A stretch of DNA of 64,000 bases from Varibaculum vaginae (GTDB lineage Bacteria > Actinomycetota > Actinomycetes > Actinomycetales > Actinomycetaceae): NCBI RefSeq assembly GCF_900604285.1, contig NZ_UWNY01000001.1:434001-498000 (forward strand). Direction: 5' to 3'. This document shows, one piece after another, positions 16,978 to 26,887 of the stretch (position 1 is the stretch's first letter; the number at the start of each line of letters is the position of its first letter). Position numbers and translations under genes: made by a program. The notes under the pieces are model-generated. The model did no database searches and had not been told where the DNA came from. It saw nothing but the letters and a program-made list of their open reading frames with translations.

Positions 16978-18071
16978 TCGGAAAAGTGCTCGGTGCTGGG
17001 GGAAGAATAGAAAGAGCTGTTCTGGCGCAGTTAAAACGATTAGAAAACTTTCAACCCGGGGTTACTTTGCTGGTGGCCTGTTCAGGGGGACCAGATTCTC
17101 TTGCTTTGGCCGCCGCCTGTGCCCGCCTGGCAGCTTCGCGTACTTTTAAACTAGTAGCTGCCACTGTGGATCATGGGTGGCGCCCAGAATCGGCGGCTCA
17201 GGCTCGGCGGGTGCAAGCAATGCTTAACGGATTAGGCTACCGAGAAGTCACCCTCTTGGAACTGTCCCTCCAAGATTCTGGTGGCGGTAAAGAAGCTGCC
17301 GCTCGCAAAGGACGTTATCAAGCGCTAGTAAAGGAAGCCAGTCGCTATGGAAAACTAGGTTCACAGGTGTTTATCATGCTGGGGCATACCCGTGATGACC
17401 AGGCAGAAACCGTCCTGCTGGGGCTAACTCGCGGGAGTGGAACCCGCTCGATTGCAGGAATGCGTAGCTGGGGAGCTGGTGAAAAAGCTGAAGAAAAGGG
17501 TATGCCCGAAAGTAAAAGTAGCTGGCAGACAGGATATTTACGACCGCTTCTGGAACTGCCCCGCCAGGATACGGTTGCTGCCTGCCGAGAATGGGGGTTG
17601 CCTTATATAGATGACCCCTCAAATTATCCCGATGGTCCGGTTAAGGCGGCGGACGGATCTGCGTTACGTCGTGCTGCCTTGCGTCACCAGGGGCTACCCG
17701 CCCTCGAAGAAGCTTTAGGGATGGATCCGCGACCTGCTCTCGCTCGCACCGCGTCCCTTTTACAGGAAGACTTAGACGCCCTTGACGTTTTAGCTGGAAC
17801 CTGGTTTACACGGGTTAAACAGGAAGAATCTGAGGGGATTAATTTGGAAACTAGCCAGCTACTTTCACAGCCAGCTGCCATCCGTAAACGGGTATGGCGC
17901 CTGGCAGCATTGGCGGCGGGGGCGCGGGCGTCAGATATACGGAAAGTGCAGCTTGATGCGGTGGATTTCTTAGCGACCACTCGTAGAGGGATCGGCCCCA
18001 TTCAGCTGCCCGGAAGAGTCAACTGCACTCGGGTGTCGGGGAGCTATGAACTCCAATTTCGTGCGCAATAG
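16974..18071 (+). CDS. tilS: tRNA(Ile)-lysidine synthase
   Basis: Attaches lysine to C34 of the CAU-anticodon tRNA-Ile with ATP, so that it reads AUA. The 365-residue protein has the PP-loop SGGPDSLALAAA near residue 38, then VDHGWRPES, and LGHTRDDQAETVLLGL for tRNA and ATP contacts. The GTG start overlaps the dacB stop (GTGA), showing translational coupling. Short C-terminal part, as in other actinobacterial TilS. Confidence 0.94.
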   Translation: MIGKVLGAGGRIERAVLAQLKRLENFQPGVTLLVACSGGPDSLALAAACARLAASRTFKLVAATVDHGWRPESAAQARRVQAMLNGLGYREVTLLELSLQDSGGGKEAAARKGRYQALVKEASRYGKLGSQVFIMLGHTRDDQAETVLLGLTRGSGTRSIAGMRSWGAGEKAEEKGMPESKSSWQTGYLRPLLELPRQDTVAACREWGLPYIDDPSNYPDGPVKAADGSALRRAALRHQGLPALEEALGMDPRPALARTASLLQEDLDALDVLAGTWFTRVKQEESEGINLETSQLLSQPAAIRKRVWRLAALAAGARASDIRKVQLDAVDFLATTRRGIGPIQLPGRVNCTRVSGSYELQFRAQ

Positions 18072-18089
18072 AGAGGATAGAATGGGAAA

Positions 18090-18641
18090 ATGGACGCAAA
18101 CGATATGGGCGATGCGCTGGATCGGGTATTAATCAGCGAGCAGCAAATAGCAGACAAACTTCGCGAAATGGCAACCCAAATCGACCAGGACTATCGTGGA
18201 CGCGAGATATTACTGGTAGGCGTACTCAAAGGCGCCACTATGGTGATGGCCGATTTAGCACGTCTTATTCACACCCCCTTGGAAATTGATTGGATGGCTG
18301 TTTCCTCCTACGGGGCTTCCACCAAGTCTTCCGGAGTGGTACGGATTCTAAAAGACCTGGACAGCGACTTAGGCGGTCGGGATGTGTTGATCGTAGAGGA
18401 TGTGATTGATTCTGGGCTTACCTTGGATTGGCTTACCCGCAACCTGAGTTCCCGGGGCGCGGCCTCGGTAGAAATTGCGGCGCTGTTACGTAAACCTGAG
18501 GCGGCTAAAGTTGATGTTGACGTGAAATACGTGGGTTTCGATATTCCCAATGATTTTGTGGTGGGATATGGCCTAGATTATGCGGAAAAGTACCGGAATC
18601 TTCCTTTCGTTGGCACTCTTGCTCCGCACGTGTACCAATAG
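18090..18641 (+). CDS. hpt: Hypoxanthine(-guanine) phosphoribosyltransferase
   Basis: Purine salvage: converts hypoxanthine or guanine with PRPP to IMP or GMP in the cytoplasm. The 183-residue protein has [16 protein letters not shown] near residue 45, [12 protein letters not shown], and the PRPP-binding loop [14 protein letters not shown] near residue 100, then [15 protein letters not shown] close to the C-terminus. It starts 18 bases after tilS and precedes ftsH, the conserved actinobacterial tilS-hpt-ftsH order. Confidence 0.96.
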   Translation: MDANDMGDALDRVLISEQQIADKLREMATQIDQDYRGREILLVGVLKGATMVMADLARLIHTPLEIDWMAVSSYGASTKSSGVVRILKDLDSDLGGRDVLIVEDVIDSGLTLDWLTRNLSSRGAASVEIAALLRKPEAAKVDVDVKYVGFDIPNDFVVGYGLDYAEKYRNLPFVGTLAPHVYQ

Positions 18642-18795
18642 AAGCCTTCTTGACCGTTGTGATGAGGCTGCGCCGAAAGCGTAAAATTTGTCTGAAGGCG
18701 CCCAGAATAAGCAATTAGGTACTAAACCGTTTAGGCTTGTCTTTATAAAACAACGCCGCTACGCGGCACCGGCTAATAAGGTATGAAACCGATAA

Positions 18796-20793
18796 ATGGC
18801 GAATAAGAAAAAAGAGAATCAGAAGTTGTGGCTCAAATGGGGAATCCCAGCGATCCTGATAGTCGCGGTATTTTGGGCAATTTCCCTAGTCATGGCACCT
18901 ACTGTAGTTGACACCTCAGAGGGGATTACGCTGCTTAAAGGGAAAACCGTGCAGCGGGCAATAGTAAATGACGGCACCCAGCAGGTAAAGCTAGAGCTAT
19001 CAAAGAAGTACACTCCTAAAAACTTGGGGAAAGATGCTCAGGTGATTCCACCTAGGGGCTCTAAGGAAGTTACTTTTACTTTCGTGCAGTCTCAGGCGGA
19101 GCAGATAAATGACTTGATTCAGGACGGGGATCTTAAAAAAGGCTATAACTCGATCTTCCCCACCGGATCTTGGTGGTCAGCTCTCTTACAGATGATGCTG
19201 CCTCTGCTGCTTTTCTTCGCCCTTATCTGGTGGGCAATGTCCCGCATGCAGGGTGGTGGAATGCTGGGATTTGGTAAATCCAAATTCAAAAAGTTTGATG
19301 CCAGTGCCCCCAAGATTACTTTCGGCGATGTTGCTGGAGCTGATGAAGCAGTAGAAGAACTGCGAGAGATTCAAGAATTTTTAGGAAACCCCGCGAAATT
19401 CCATAATTTGGGAGCTCGTATTCCTAAGGGGGTCTTGCTGTGTGGTCCGCCAGGAACCGGTAAAACCCTGCTGGCAAAGGCAGTAGCCGGGGAAGCTAAA
19501 GTTCCTTTCTTCAGTCTTTCCGGTTCCGAGTTCGTAGAAATGTTCGTAGGTGTAGGTGCTTCGCGCGTGCGCGATCTATTCGGACAGGCAAAGGAATCTG
19601 CACCCGCCATTGTGTTCGTTGATGAGATTGATGCAGTGGGACGTCACCGCGGCACCGGCATGGGCGGGGGGAACGATGAACGAGAACAAACCCTAAACCA
19701 GCTGCTAGTGGAAATGGATGGGTTTGACGAGAACACCAACGTGATCTTGATTGCCGCCACCAACCGCCCTGATGTGCTCGATCCGGCGCTGCTGCGCCCG
19801 GGACGATTTGATCGGCAGATAAACGTGGATGCGCCGGATATTAAGGGTCGGAAAGCGATTTTGCAGGTGCACGCGAAGGGCAAGCCGATGACCACCGACG
19901 TGGATCTCGAACAGATTGCTAAGCGCACTCCCGGATTTACTGGAGCTGACCTGGAGAATGTACTTAACGAGGCGGCGCTACTCACCGCCCGCTCTAATGC
20001 GGATTTGATTGATATGCGGGCAGTCGACGAAGCCATCGACCGGGTGATTGCCGGACCACAAAAACGTACCCGGGTAATGAATGACCATGACAAACTAGTT
20101 ACTGCCTATCATGAGGGTGGACATGCGCTATGTGCTGCTGCCTTGCGCTATACCGACCCAGTTACCAAGGTTACTATTTTGCCGCGTGGGCGTGCCCTGG
20201 GGTACACCATGGTGATGCCCACCGAAGATCGCTATTCCCGAACTCGCAACCAACTACTAGATGAACTGGTTTATTCCATGGGAGGACGGGTAGCTGAAGA
20301 TCTGGTGTTCTTGGATCCGTCTACCGGTGCGTCCAACGATATTGAAAAAGCTACCGTCACCGCGCGTCGGTTAGTAACCGATTTTGGTATGTCCGATAAG
20401 GTGGGGCCGGTAAAGCTGGGAAAGGATGATAGTGAACCCTTCCTAGGTCGTGATGGCTTGTCCAGCAGGAACTATTCCGAGGCGGTGGCAGGCACCATTG
20501 ATGAAGAGGTACGAAACTTCCTGGATAATGCCAATCGCGAGGCCTGGGAAATTCTTACCCGCAACCGGGAAATTCTCGATGATTTGGCATCCCGGCTCAT
20601 AGAAAAGGAAACTTTGCTAGAGGATGAGCTCAACGAGATTTTCGCACCGGTGCAAAAGCAGCCTGAAAGGGCTGTTTGGTCCTACGGAAAAGAGGGCGCA
20701 GTGCCAGGAGCTGTAATTGGGCATCCGGTTAAACAAACTCAAGCGCCGGCCACCGCTCCGATTCCTGAGCATTTAGAAGTAGAGGGTAAATAG
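18796..20793 (+). CDS. ftsH: ATP-dependent zinc metalloprotease FtsH
   Basis: Membrane AAA+ protease that degrades misfolded and regulatory proteins. The 665-residue protein has two N-terminal membrane helices (about residues 15-35 and 115-140) around a small outside domain, then the AAA domain with Walker A GPPGTGKT (about 216-223), Walker B VFVDEID and arginine-finger region RPGRFDR, and the peptidase domain with zinc motif HEGGH (HExxH) near residue 440 and a downstream acidic ligand. The C-terminal tail is Pro/Ala-rich. The stop is three bases before the folE GTG. Confidence 0.97.
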   Translation: MANKKKENQKLWLKWGIPAILIVAVFWAISLVMAPTVVDTSEGITLLKGKTVQRAIVNDGTQQVKLELSKKYTPKNLGKDAQVIPPRGSKEVTFTFVQSQAEQINDLIQDGDLKKGYNSIFPTGSWWSALLQMMLPLLLFFALIWWAMSRMQGGGMLGFGKSKFKKFDASAPKITFGDVAGADEAVEELREIQEFLGNPAKFHNLGARIPKGVLLCGPPGTGKTLLAKAVAGEAKVPFFSLSGSEFVEMFVGVGASRVRDLFGQAKESAPAIVFVDEIDAVGRHRGTGMGGGNDEREQTLNQLLVEMDGFDENTNVILIAATNRPDVLDPALLRPGRFDRQINVDAPDIKGRKAILQVHAKGKPMTTDVDLEQIAKRTPGFTGADLENVLNEAALLTARSNADLIDMRAVDEAIDRVIAGPQKRTRVMNDHDKLVTAYHEGGHALCAAALRYTDPVTKVTILPRGRALGYTMVMPTEDRYSRTRNQLLDELVYSMGGRVAEDLVFLDPSTGASNDIEKATVTARRLVTDFGMSDKVGPVKLGKDDSEPFLGRDGLSSRNYSEAVAGTIDEEVRNFLDNANREAWEILTRNREILDDLASRLIEKETLLEDELNEIFAPVQKQPERAVWSYGKEGAVPGAVIGHPVKQTQAPATAPIPEHLEVEGK

Positions 20794-20796
20794 CTG

Positions 20797-21363
20797 GTGA
20801 CTTATAACCAAAAAGGGGTAGAACAGGCTATTCGTGACCTTCTGGTAGCTATTGGCGAGGATCCCGAGCGAGAAGGATTGCAAGAAACCCCGGCACGTAT
20901 GGGGAGAGCCTGGAAAGAAATTATTTCCGGGATGCATTCTGACCCGGCGCTTCCTCTGGAAAAACAGTTCCAGGTTGATGATGGCGAGATGGTGATGGTG
21001 CGGGGGATACCTTTCTATTCTTTGTGTGAGCACCATTTGTTACCGTTTTTCGGAGTGGCACACGTGGCCTATATTCCGCGCGATGGCCGGATTACCGGGC
21101 TATCGAAACTGGCGCGAGTGGTAGAGGGATTTTCTCATCGATTGCAGGTGCAAGAAAGATTGACTGCGCAGATAGCGGATGCCTTAATGGAAAGACTTAA
21201 GCCGCGAGGGGCAGCAGTAGTTATCGAGGGTGAGCATCTTTGTATGTCCATGCGAGGCATTAAGAAGCCGGGAGCAAGCACCACTACCTCGGCTCTACGT
21301 GGAGTCATGCGTTCCGATCCCCGCTCCCGGGCGGAAGTACTTTCCTTGATTCGGGGAAACTAA
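20797..21363 (+). CDS. folE: GTP cyclohydrolase I
   Basis: Turns GTP into dihydroneopterin triphosphate, the first step of folate synthesis. The 188-residue protein shows [15 protein letters not shown], the zinc motif [18 protein letters not shown] near residue 75 and the distal ligand in [10 protein letters not shown]. Start is GTG 20797, almost touching the ftsH stop. The other folate genes follow in pathway order. Confidence 0.96.
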   Translation: MTYNQKGVEQAIRDLLVAIGEDPEREGLQETPARMGRAWKEIISGMHSDPALPLEKQFQVDDGEMVMVRGIPFYSLCEHHLLPFFGVAHVAYIPRDGRITGLSKLARVVEGFSHRLQVQERLTAQIADALMERLKPRGAAVVIEGEHLCMSMRGIKKPGASTTTSALRGVMRSDPRSRAEVLSLIRGN

Positions 21364-21460
21364 CCCCTCTGCGAGTACTTTTCCAGGGGAAAAGAAGATA
21401 CACGCTATTTTCCGCTGTCTCCAGAACAAAAGAGCGTTTAATGACAGGTAGGCTAGAATC

Positions 21461-22345
21461 ATGAAGATTCTGGAAATTCCTGACCTCTTGACATCCGGCC
21501 GTACCAAAGTGATGGGGATTGTTAACGTAACTCCAGATTCTTTTTCTGATGGCGGACAGTGGTTTGAACCCGAAAAAGCGATTTCTCATGCCCTTGAATT
21601 AGAAGCGGCTGGCGCTGATATTCTTGATATAGGAGGAGAATCTACCCGTCCTGGAGCCGAGCCCTTAAGTGCGGTGCAAGAACAGGAACGTGTATTGCCG
21701 GTGATTCGTGGCTACCTGGATAAATCCTCCAATCCGTGCCCTATTTCTTTAGATACCGTGAACGCGGAAACTGCCCAGGCAGGGATAGCGGCCGGAGTAC
21801 AAATAGTTAACGATATTTCCGGGGGCACAATGGATCCCCAGATGCTGACGGTGGTGGCGGAAAATGATGCCTACTATATCTGCCAACATATGCGCGGTAA
21901 TCCCCAAACTATGGATAGCCTGTGTAATTATGGTGGGGATGTAGTCGGTGGGGTTTCTCGGGGATTAACGGAACGCATCCGAGCCTGTGAAAAGGCAGGG
22001 GTTAATTTGCGAAGACTTATTTTGGATCCCGGATTAGGGTTCGCTAAAAGCGCGCAGCAGTCCTGGGAATTACTGGGAAACCTCGATAAGCTGGCGAAGC
22101 TAGGCTATCCCCTGCTGATTGGGGCTTCCCGCAAGCGTTTCTTAGAGATGGCTGTGCCTGCCCAATGGGATAATCACCTGCCTGCAGGCCTGGAACCGGG
22201 AGCTAGACGGCGAGAGGCCGCCACCACTGCGGTGAGTGCGCTTTGTGCGCAGGCAAGCATCTGGGCAGTTAGAGTGCATAACGTTGCGGCTTCAGTTAGC
22301 GCGGTAGCAGTCGGGCGTTTATGGAGGGAAATATCATGTCGCTAA
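21461..22345 (+). CDS. folP: Dihydropteroate synthase
   Basis: Condenses p-aminobenzoate with the pterin pyrophosphate; the target of sulfonamides. A TIM barrel of 294 residues with VMGIVNVTPDSFSDGG near residue 17, DIGGESTRPGAEPL near residue 58, VNDISGG near residue 125 and LLIGASRKRFL near residue 220. It begins 97 bases after folE, and its end overlaps the folBK start by ten bases. Confidence 0.96.
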   Translation: MKILEIPDLLTSGRTKVMGIVNVTPDSFSDGGQWFEPEKAISHALELEAAGADILDIGGESTRPGAEPLSAVQEQERVLPVIRGYLDKSSNPCPISLDTVNAETAQAGIAAGVQIVNDISGGTMDPQMLTVVAENDAYYICQHMRGNPQTMDSLCNYGGDVVGGVSRGLTERIRACEKAGVNLRRLILDPGLGFAKSAQQSWELLGNLDKLAKLGYPLLIGASRKRFLEMAVPAQWDNHLPAGLEPGARRREAATTAVSALCAQASIWAVRVHNVAASVSAVAVGRLWREISCR

Positions 22346-24270
22346 ACCAAGAAGAAATTAGTCAGCGTCTAAAATATCTCGACCATATTAGCCTGGTGGG
22401 GATTCAGGAACATGGTTGGCATGGGGTACTTGACCACGAACGTCAAGACGGACAGCTTTTCTTGGTGGACGCAGATATTTACCTGGATCTACAAGATGCG
22501 GGAGCCAGTGACCGGATCGAAGATACGGTGGACTACTCGCGGGTATCTGAGTTGATTAGCCGAATTATTACCGGTCCCCCCTGTGACCTGCTAGAAAAAG
22601 TGGCTACTCAGATAGCCGAAGAAACTTTGCAGCTGGCGAAGGTGCAAGCAGTGCGGGTTTGCTTACATAAACCGCAAGCACCGCTAGGGATAGAAAAAGA
22701 GGACGTGTCGGTAACTATTTGGCGCGGCCTAGACAATTTGCTGCCTGATCCGGAAGTTTCCCAGATAGAAACTGCTGCTCTGGACTTAAAAGAGATTTAC
22801 GCACAAGATCCTGCCGGAATTAGCGAAAGCCCGCTAGATGAATCCGAGAATCCCATAGAGCAGACCCCAGATTCTCCTCGACAAGTGGTAATTGCCATGG
22901 GTGGAAACCTCGGGGAAGTCAGCGAAACTTTCCGGAAAGCACTCAGTAAGCTATCCCAGGCTAGCGGGGTCGGAGTAGTAGAAGTTTCCCCGTTGGTACG
23001 CACAGCAGCCGTATTGGGCGAAGGGCAGGAAGAACAGCCCGATTACTTGAATGCGGTAGTAATCGTTTCGACTGTCCGTTCTCCTCTTAATCTGTTACGC
23101 CTGCTGCAAGAGATAGAAAATGAACACGGACGGGAGCGAAACGAACATTGGGGAGCGCGCACCCTCGACCTCGATATTATTGATTACCAGGATGTTGTCA
23201 GCAAGGATGAACGGCTAGTGCTACCGCATTCGCGGGCTAGTCAGCGTGCTTTTGTCTTGTTACCTTGGTCTCTGATAGCTCCCAAAGCTGAGCTCGCGGG
23301 CGCTGGGGAAGTCGTGGTTTTAGCCGACTATGCCCCGGATCGCGATGGGGTAAAAGAGATCTACCCCGATTGGATAACCGATAGCCATTCGCAAACTGAA
23401 GTTGGTACGGGATCTATGCCTTTGCCCCGGTGGTCAGCGGTTTCTAGACCTTCGCTACCTCCACGAGTATTAGATGATGCCCGCGAGTTGCATCCCAGTG
23501 GACAAATTCCCCAAATTTCAGAAAAAACAGCAGAGACGACAGGGGGGCAGGAGACATCACAGGCGGCAGCTCCATCACTTCCGATTCCCTACCCCGACGC
23601 TTCCAATTCGGTTCGGACTCCAGCTGCTAGTTCCCATCCGTTACCTCGCATATCCACTGAGGAACCTGCAGAAGCAGTGATATTAGATGAGGGGCTACCG
23701 TTAGAGGAAATCGAAGAGATTTCAGCGAAGCAACCTCTTGAAGAGGCATCTAGTAAAACTGGCCTCTGGCAGCGGATTAAAGCGTTTTTTACCGGTAAAA
23801 AGACCGAACAAGAAACCCCGGTAGACGCGCTGATACCGGCGGTAGAGCCAGATGAAGATGTAGATCTTCCGAGTCCGGAATGGCAACATGTGCCAGATGA
23901 AGACAGCGAAATATCAGAAACTGTAGCTGAGTCAGAGGAAGTAGTTATCGAAGATCCAGAACCAGTAGCCGCTACGGAACAAGAGGTGACAAATGCCGAA
24001 TATGGCAGTGGACGCCATGCCGGGCGTCTGGTTACCGGCTCTATTCCCGAGTTTGAAGAATCTCCGTTGCCACAATCTCTAGAGATTGCCGAGCAACAGC
24101 TGAATACAGGCGATGACCTGACCGCTAATGGCGGCGAAGCAAAATCTACGGTGGAGCGGCGTTCTATTTTGCGTCCAACTACCACGGGAGCGGTTCCCAT
24201 ACTTAAACCGGAAGGTGACCGTGCCGATCAACCCACTGCAGCTTTCGATCCGCTACAGGAACTTAAGTAA
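22336..24270 (+). CDS. folBK: FolB-FolK fusion with a long extra C-terminal tail
   Basis: Two consecutive folate enzymes in one chain: dihydroneopterin aldolase (about residues 10-120, LVGIQEHGWHGVLDHERQDG) and 6-hydroxymethyl-dihydropterin pyrophosphokinase (about 180-345, with IAMGGNLGE and HWGARTLDLDIIDY). ATG 22336 is preferred because GGAGGG lies 7 bases before it. The fusion is known in some actinobacteria. Unusual is the tail after about residue 345: some 300 residues, acidic and Pro/Ser/Glu-rich, of low complexity, with a short basic-hydrophobic patch GLWQRIKAFFTGKK near residue 480 and a final SILRPTTTGAVPILKP. The tail matches no enzyme domain that I recognise. Confidence 0.92.
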   Translation: MSLNQEEISQRLKYLDHISLVGIQEHGWHGVLDHERQDGQLFLVDADIYLDLQDAGASDRIEDTVDYSRVSELISRIITGPPCDLLEKVATQIAEETLQLAKVQAVRVCLHKPQAPLGIEKEDVSVTIWRGLDNLLPDPEVSQIETAALDLKEIYAQDPAGISESPLDESENPIEQTPDSPRQVVIAMGGNLGEVSETFRKALSKLSQASGVGVVEVSPLVRTAAVLGEGQEEQPDYLNAVVIVSTVRSPLNLLRLLQEIENEHGRERNEHWGARTLDLDIIDYQDVVSKDERLVLPHSRASQRAFVLLPWSLIAPKAELAGAGEVVVLADYAPDRDGVKEIYPDWITDSHSQTEVGTGSMPLPRWSAVSRPSLPPRVLDDARELHPSGQIPQISEKTAETTGGQETSQAAAPSLPIPYPDASNSVRTPAASSHPLPRISTEEPAEAVILDEGLPLEEIEEISAKQPLEEASSKTGLWQRIKAFFTGKKTEQETPVDALIPAVEPDEDVDLPSPEWQHVPDEDSEISETVAESEEVVIEDPEPVAATEQEVTNAEYGSGRHAGRLVTGSIPEFEESPLPQSLEIAEQQLNTGDDLTANGGEAKSTVERRSILRPTTTGAVPILKPEGDRADQPTAAFDPLQELK

Positions 24271-24274
24271 TAAC

Positions 24275-24769
24275 ATGCGACCGCTACGGAAATTTATCTT
24301 GTCGTTGCTGGCGTTATTTGCTCTGATAGTCGGTTACTTTCTTAGTGATTTAGCGGTAAAAATGGGAGGTAGTCCTCTCCAATTTAGCCCCATACTGACC
24401 TTGTTAATATTTTGCGGTGCAATTGTATTAGCAATTTTTGGACAGGCGGTGAAGCGTTTGCGGGATGGGAAAACCTCCTGGGTACAGTTAGCTAAAGCGC
24501 CAATGGTGGCGTTGGTAGCCCAGGCTTCAGCCGTGTGGTCATCGCTGTTTATTGGATATTTACTTTCGCAATTAATCCTGATTTACCAGCTACGGCATGC
24601 CGGAATGGTCGGTTCCTTTGCCGCTAGCACTATTGCTTTAGCTTTGGCTAGCCTGTTTTTATTGGTGATTGCACTGCTAGTGGAATCTTGGTGCATTATT
24701 AACGATGGCGAAGATGGTTCGGCTGGCAGAAAAACACCTCCTGGGGGTGCCAATCCAGCTTCCGCCTAA
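24275..24769 (+). CDS. DUF3180 family membrane protein
   Basis: A 164-residue protein with four hydrophobic segments, starting at ATG 24275 (MRPLRKFILSLLALFAL), five bases after the folBK stop. A gene of this kind follows folK across Actinobacteria, including mycobacteria, and is classed as DUF3180. No activity is known. It ends in a polar tail. The longer frame starting in folBK is out of phase with that gene and is not used. Confidence 0.82.
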   Translation: MRPLRKFILSLLALFALIVGYFLSDLAVKMGGSPLQFSPILTLLIFCGAIVLAIFGQAVKRLRDGKTSWVQLAKAPMVALVAQASAVWSSLFIGYLLSQLILIYQLRHAGMVGSFAASTIALALASLFLLVIALLVESWCIINDGEDGSAGRKTPPGGANPASA

Positions 24770-24791
24770 AGGGCTAGGGTAACCTGGGGAC

Positions 24792-25397
24792 ATGAGTCCA
24801 GACCACCCCCAGCGCCGTTCCAATCACACGCGTCCCTCGCAGACAACTTTTTGGGTACGCCGGATAGTGGCATTGCTAGTTTTAGCGATATTAATTTCCC
24901 TGGTAGTGTTAATCGTTCGTTTTGCCTGGTCATGGATGCAAGCCGCAGATGATAGTCAGCAACGGGCGAAAGTGCAGCAGAATAAAGAACAGCTGGTTAC
25001 TCAACCCGTCGCTTGCAAAATGACCAATATAGCCTACAAGTTAGAGCCGGAAAAAGCGGAAAATCAGGTGGGGACAGGAGTTAATTTTAAGGTAGCCTTG
25101 CGCAACACCAAAGGGAATCAGCCCTGCACCATGAACGGCGCAATAGATAAAGTAGGCGTGAAAGTCGTTACCGGTGAAGACACAGTTTGGGAATCTTGGA
25201 AATGTCAGGAAAAGGTTGATCCCCAGCCTTTACTGCTAGGAACCGGCATGGAATACAACACCACTATTACCTGGGATGGGAAGAACGTTAGCAAATGTAA
25301 GGCTGGCGATATCGCGCAGGCGGGAACTTATCAGGCGATTCCGGTATTAAATGGTAAAGAAATCACCGAAGGCAAAGAAGTCTTTACTTTGAAGTGA
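24792..25397 (+). CDS. Membrane-anchored protein with an extracellular beta-type domain, unknown function
   Basis: 201 residues: a short cytoplasmic N-terminus, one membrane helix (about 22-45), a Gln/Lys linker, then about 130 residues of alternating strands with three or four cysteines (VACKMTNIAYKLEPEK, NQPCTMNG, WKCQEKVDPQPLLL, SKCKAGDIAQAGTYQAIP). The motif W-x-C and the LLLGTGMEYNTTITWDG strand look immunoglobulin-like; I do not recognise a named family. It is the last gene of the folate group, 22 bases after the DUF3180 gene, and ends one base before the convergent radA. Confidence 0.7.
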   Translation: MSPDHPQRRSNHTRPSQTTFWVRRIVALLVLAILISLVVLIVRFAWSWMQAADDSQQRAKVQQNKEQLVTQPVACKMTNIAYKLEPEKAENQVGTGVNFKVALRNTKGNQPCTMNGAIDKVGVKVVTGEDTVWESWKCQEKVDPQPLLLGTGMEYNTTITWDGKNVSKCKAGDIAQAGTYQAIPVLNGKEITEGKEVFTLK

Positions 25398-25398
25398 T

Positions 25399-26787
25399 TT
25401 ACTCTTCAGGTAGGGCAATCATTACTGCTTCCGCCAGGTTGGTTACCGGGTGTAGCGTCATTCCTTTAGGGGCGGAAACCTCGTCGGCTCCCAGGCGAGG
25501 AATCAGAGCGTGACGAAAACCTAACCGCGCAGCCTCGGATAGGCGCCTTCCGCACCCCACGGTAGCGCGGATTTCCCCGGTTAGGGAAACTTCCCCAATA
25601 GCCACCATTTTTTCTAAAGGGGGACGCGTCTGGGCGGCACTGGTGATTGCCAACGCTACTGCTAGATCAACTGCTGGTTCGCTGGTTTTTGCTCCGCCTA
25701 CGGTGGAAACGTAAACGTCACAATTAGAAAGTGCTAGTCGTAAGCGGGCTTGCAGTACCGCTAAGGTCATAGCCACCCGCGAATAGTCGAGTCCCGAGGT
25801 GGTGCGTCTGGCCGATCCTCCGGACACCAGTGGTGATACTAGAGCCTGTATTTCAGTAGGCATCGGGCGTCGCCCTTCCAGAGTTACGGTTACGCAAGTG
25901 CCCGGTACCCGGGAGGAAGTTTGTGACAGGAACAGTCCTGAAGGGTCAGCTAAGCCAACAATTCCCTGCTCTACTAGTTCAAAACAACCAACTTCATCAG
26001 TGGCGCCATAGCGGTTCTTTACCGCTCGTAGTAGCCGTAAACGGGTATGGCGATCCCCCTCGAATTGGGTAACTACATCAACCAGGTGTTCCAGGACGCG
26101 CGGGCCAGCGATTCCACCAGATTTGGTCACGTGTCCTACTAGTAGAATTGGGATTCCGCGACTTTTGGCGACCTCAATTAAAGCCGAGCAGACGGCGCGT
26201 ACCTGAGTTACATTCCCGGCTTGCCCACTGACTTGCTGGGAAGCAATAGTTTGTACGGAGTCCACAATCACCAGCGAAGGGGAGCATTGATCGATATGCC
26301 CCAGGACGCTTTCTAATTCGGTTTCCGCAGCCAACAATAGATTGTTAGCCAGGGAACCAATCCGCTCGGCTCGTAGGCGTACTTGCGCCGCGGATTCCTC
26401 TCCGGTTACATAAAGCACTGACTTGTTTGACTTACCCGAGGCAATTTTTCCGGCAACGGCTAACAGTAGGGTTGATTTGCCTACTCCGGGTTCGCCCGCC
26501 AATAAAACCACTGATCCGGCAACCAGGCCGCCTCCGAGTACCCGGTCAAGTTCTCCGATTCCCGTGGGGAGGAATCTAGCGTCAGCAATATCGACTTCAT
26601 TAATGGATTGGGCTCTTCTCTGGGGGGTTCTACCTGAAATTTTATTGCGGGAAGAAGTTTCCGTAGCTTCTGTAGGTATGGTTTCTTCGAGGGTACCCCA
26701 TGCCCTGCAGTTACGGCATTGTCCCAACCACTTGCTTGATTGCCACCCGCACTCGGAACATTGATAGCTAGTCTTTACCTTGGCCAT
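25399..26787 (-). CDS. radA: DNA repair protein RadA
   Basis: RadA is a DnaB-like helicase-type ATPase that helps branch migration in recombinational repair. The 462-residue protein has an N-terminal zinc finger CSECGWQSSKWLGQCRNC, a RecA-type core with Walker A GEPGVGKST near residue 103, the RadA signature KNRYG near residue 258, and a C-terminal Lon-like domain with GGAKTSEPAVDLAVALAI. Full length. It is convergent with the folate group and divergent from ktrA (100 bases apart). Confidence 0.96.
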   Translation of the reverse strand: MAKVKTSYQCSECGWQSSKWLGQCRNCRAWGTLEETIPTEATETSSRNKISGRTPQRRAQSINEVDIADARFLPTGIGELDRVLGGGLVAGSVVLLAGEPGVGKSTLLLAVAGKIASGKSNKSVLYVTGEESAAQVRLRAERIGSLANNLLLAAETELESVLGHIDQCSPSLVIVDSVQTIASQQVSGQAGNVTQVRAVCSALIEVAKSRGIPILLVGHVTKSGGIAGPRVLEHLVDVVTQFEGDRHTRLRLLRAVKNRYGATDEVGCFELVEQGIVGLADPSGLFLSQTSSRVPGTCVTVTLEGRRPMPTEIQALVSPLVSGGSARRTTSGLDYSRVAMTLAVLQARLRLALSNCDVYVSTVGGAKTSEPAVDLAVALAITSAAQTRPPLEKMVAIGEVSLTGEIRATVGCGRRLSEAARLGFRHALIPRLGADEVSAPKGMTLHPVTNLAEAVMIALPEE

Positions 26788-26887
26788 GCCTTTACTCTAG
26801 CGCGGCATGCCTGCGAAATAATGGGGCACGGTAGGCTGGAAGTAGCAGGCGTGATTATTTATACCCGGGGACAGTAGGAGGACGCAG

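Noticed and set aside
23589-24200. 203-codon minus-strand frame opposite the FolBK tail
   Set aside because: Ser-rich shadow of the acidic tail; the tail itself has proper context and is continuous with FolK.
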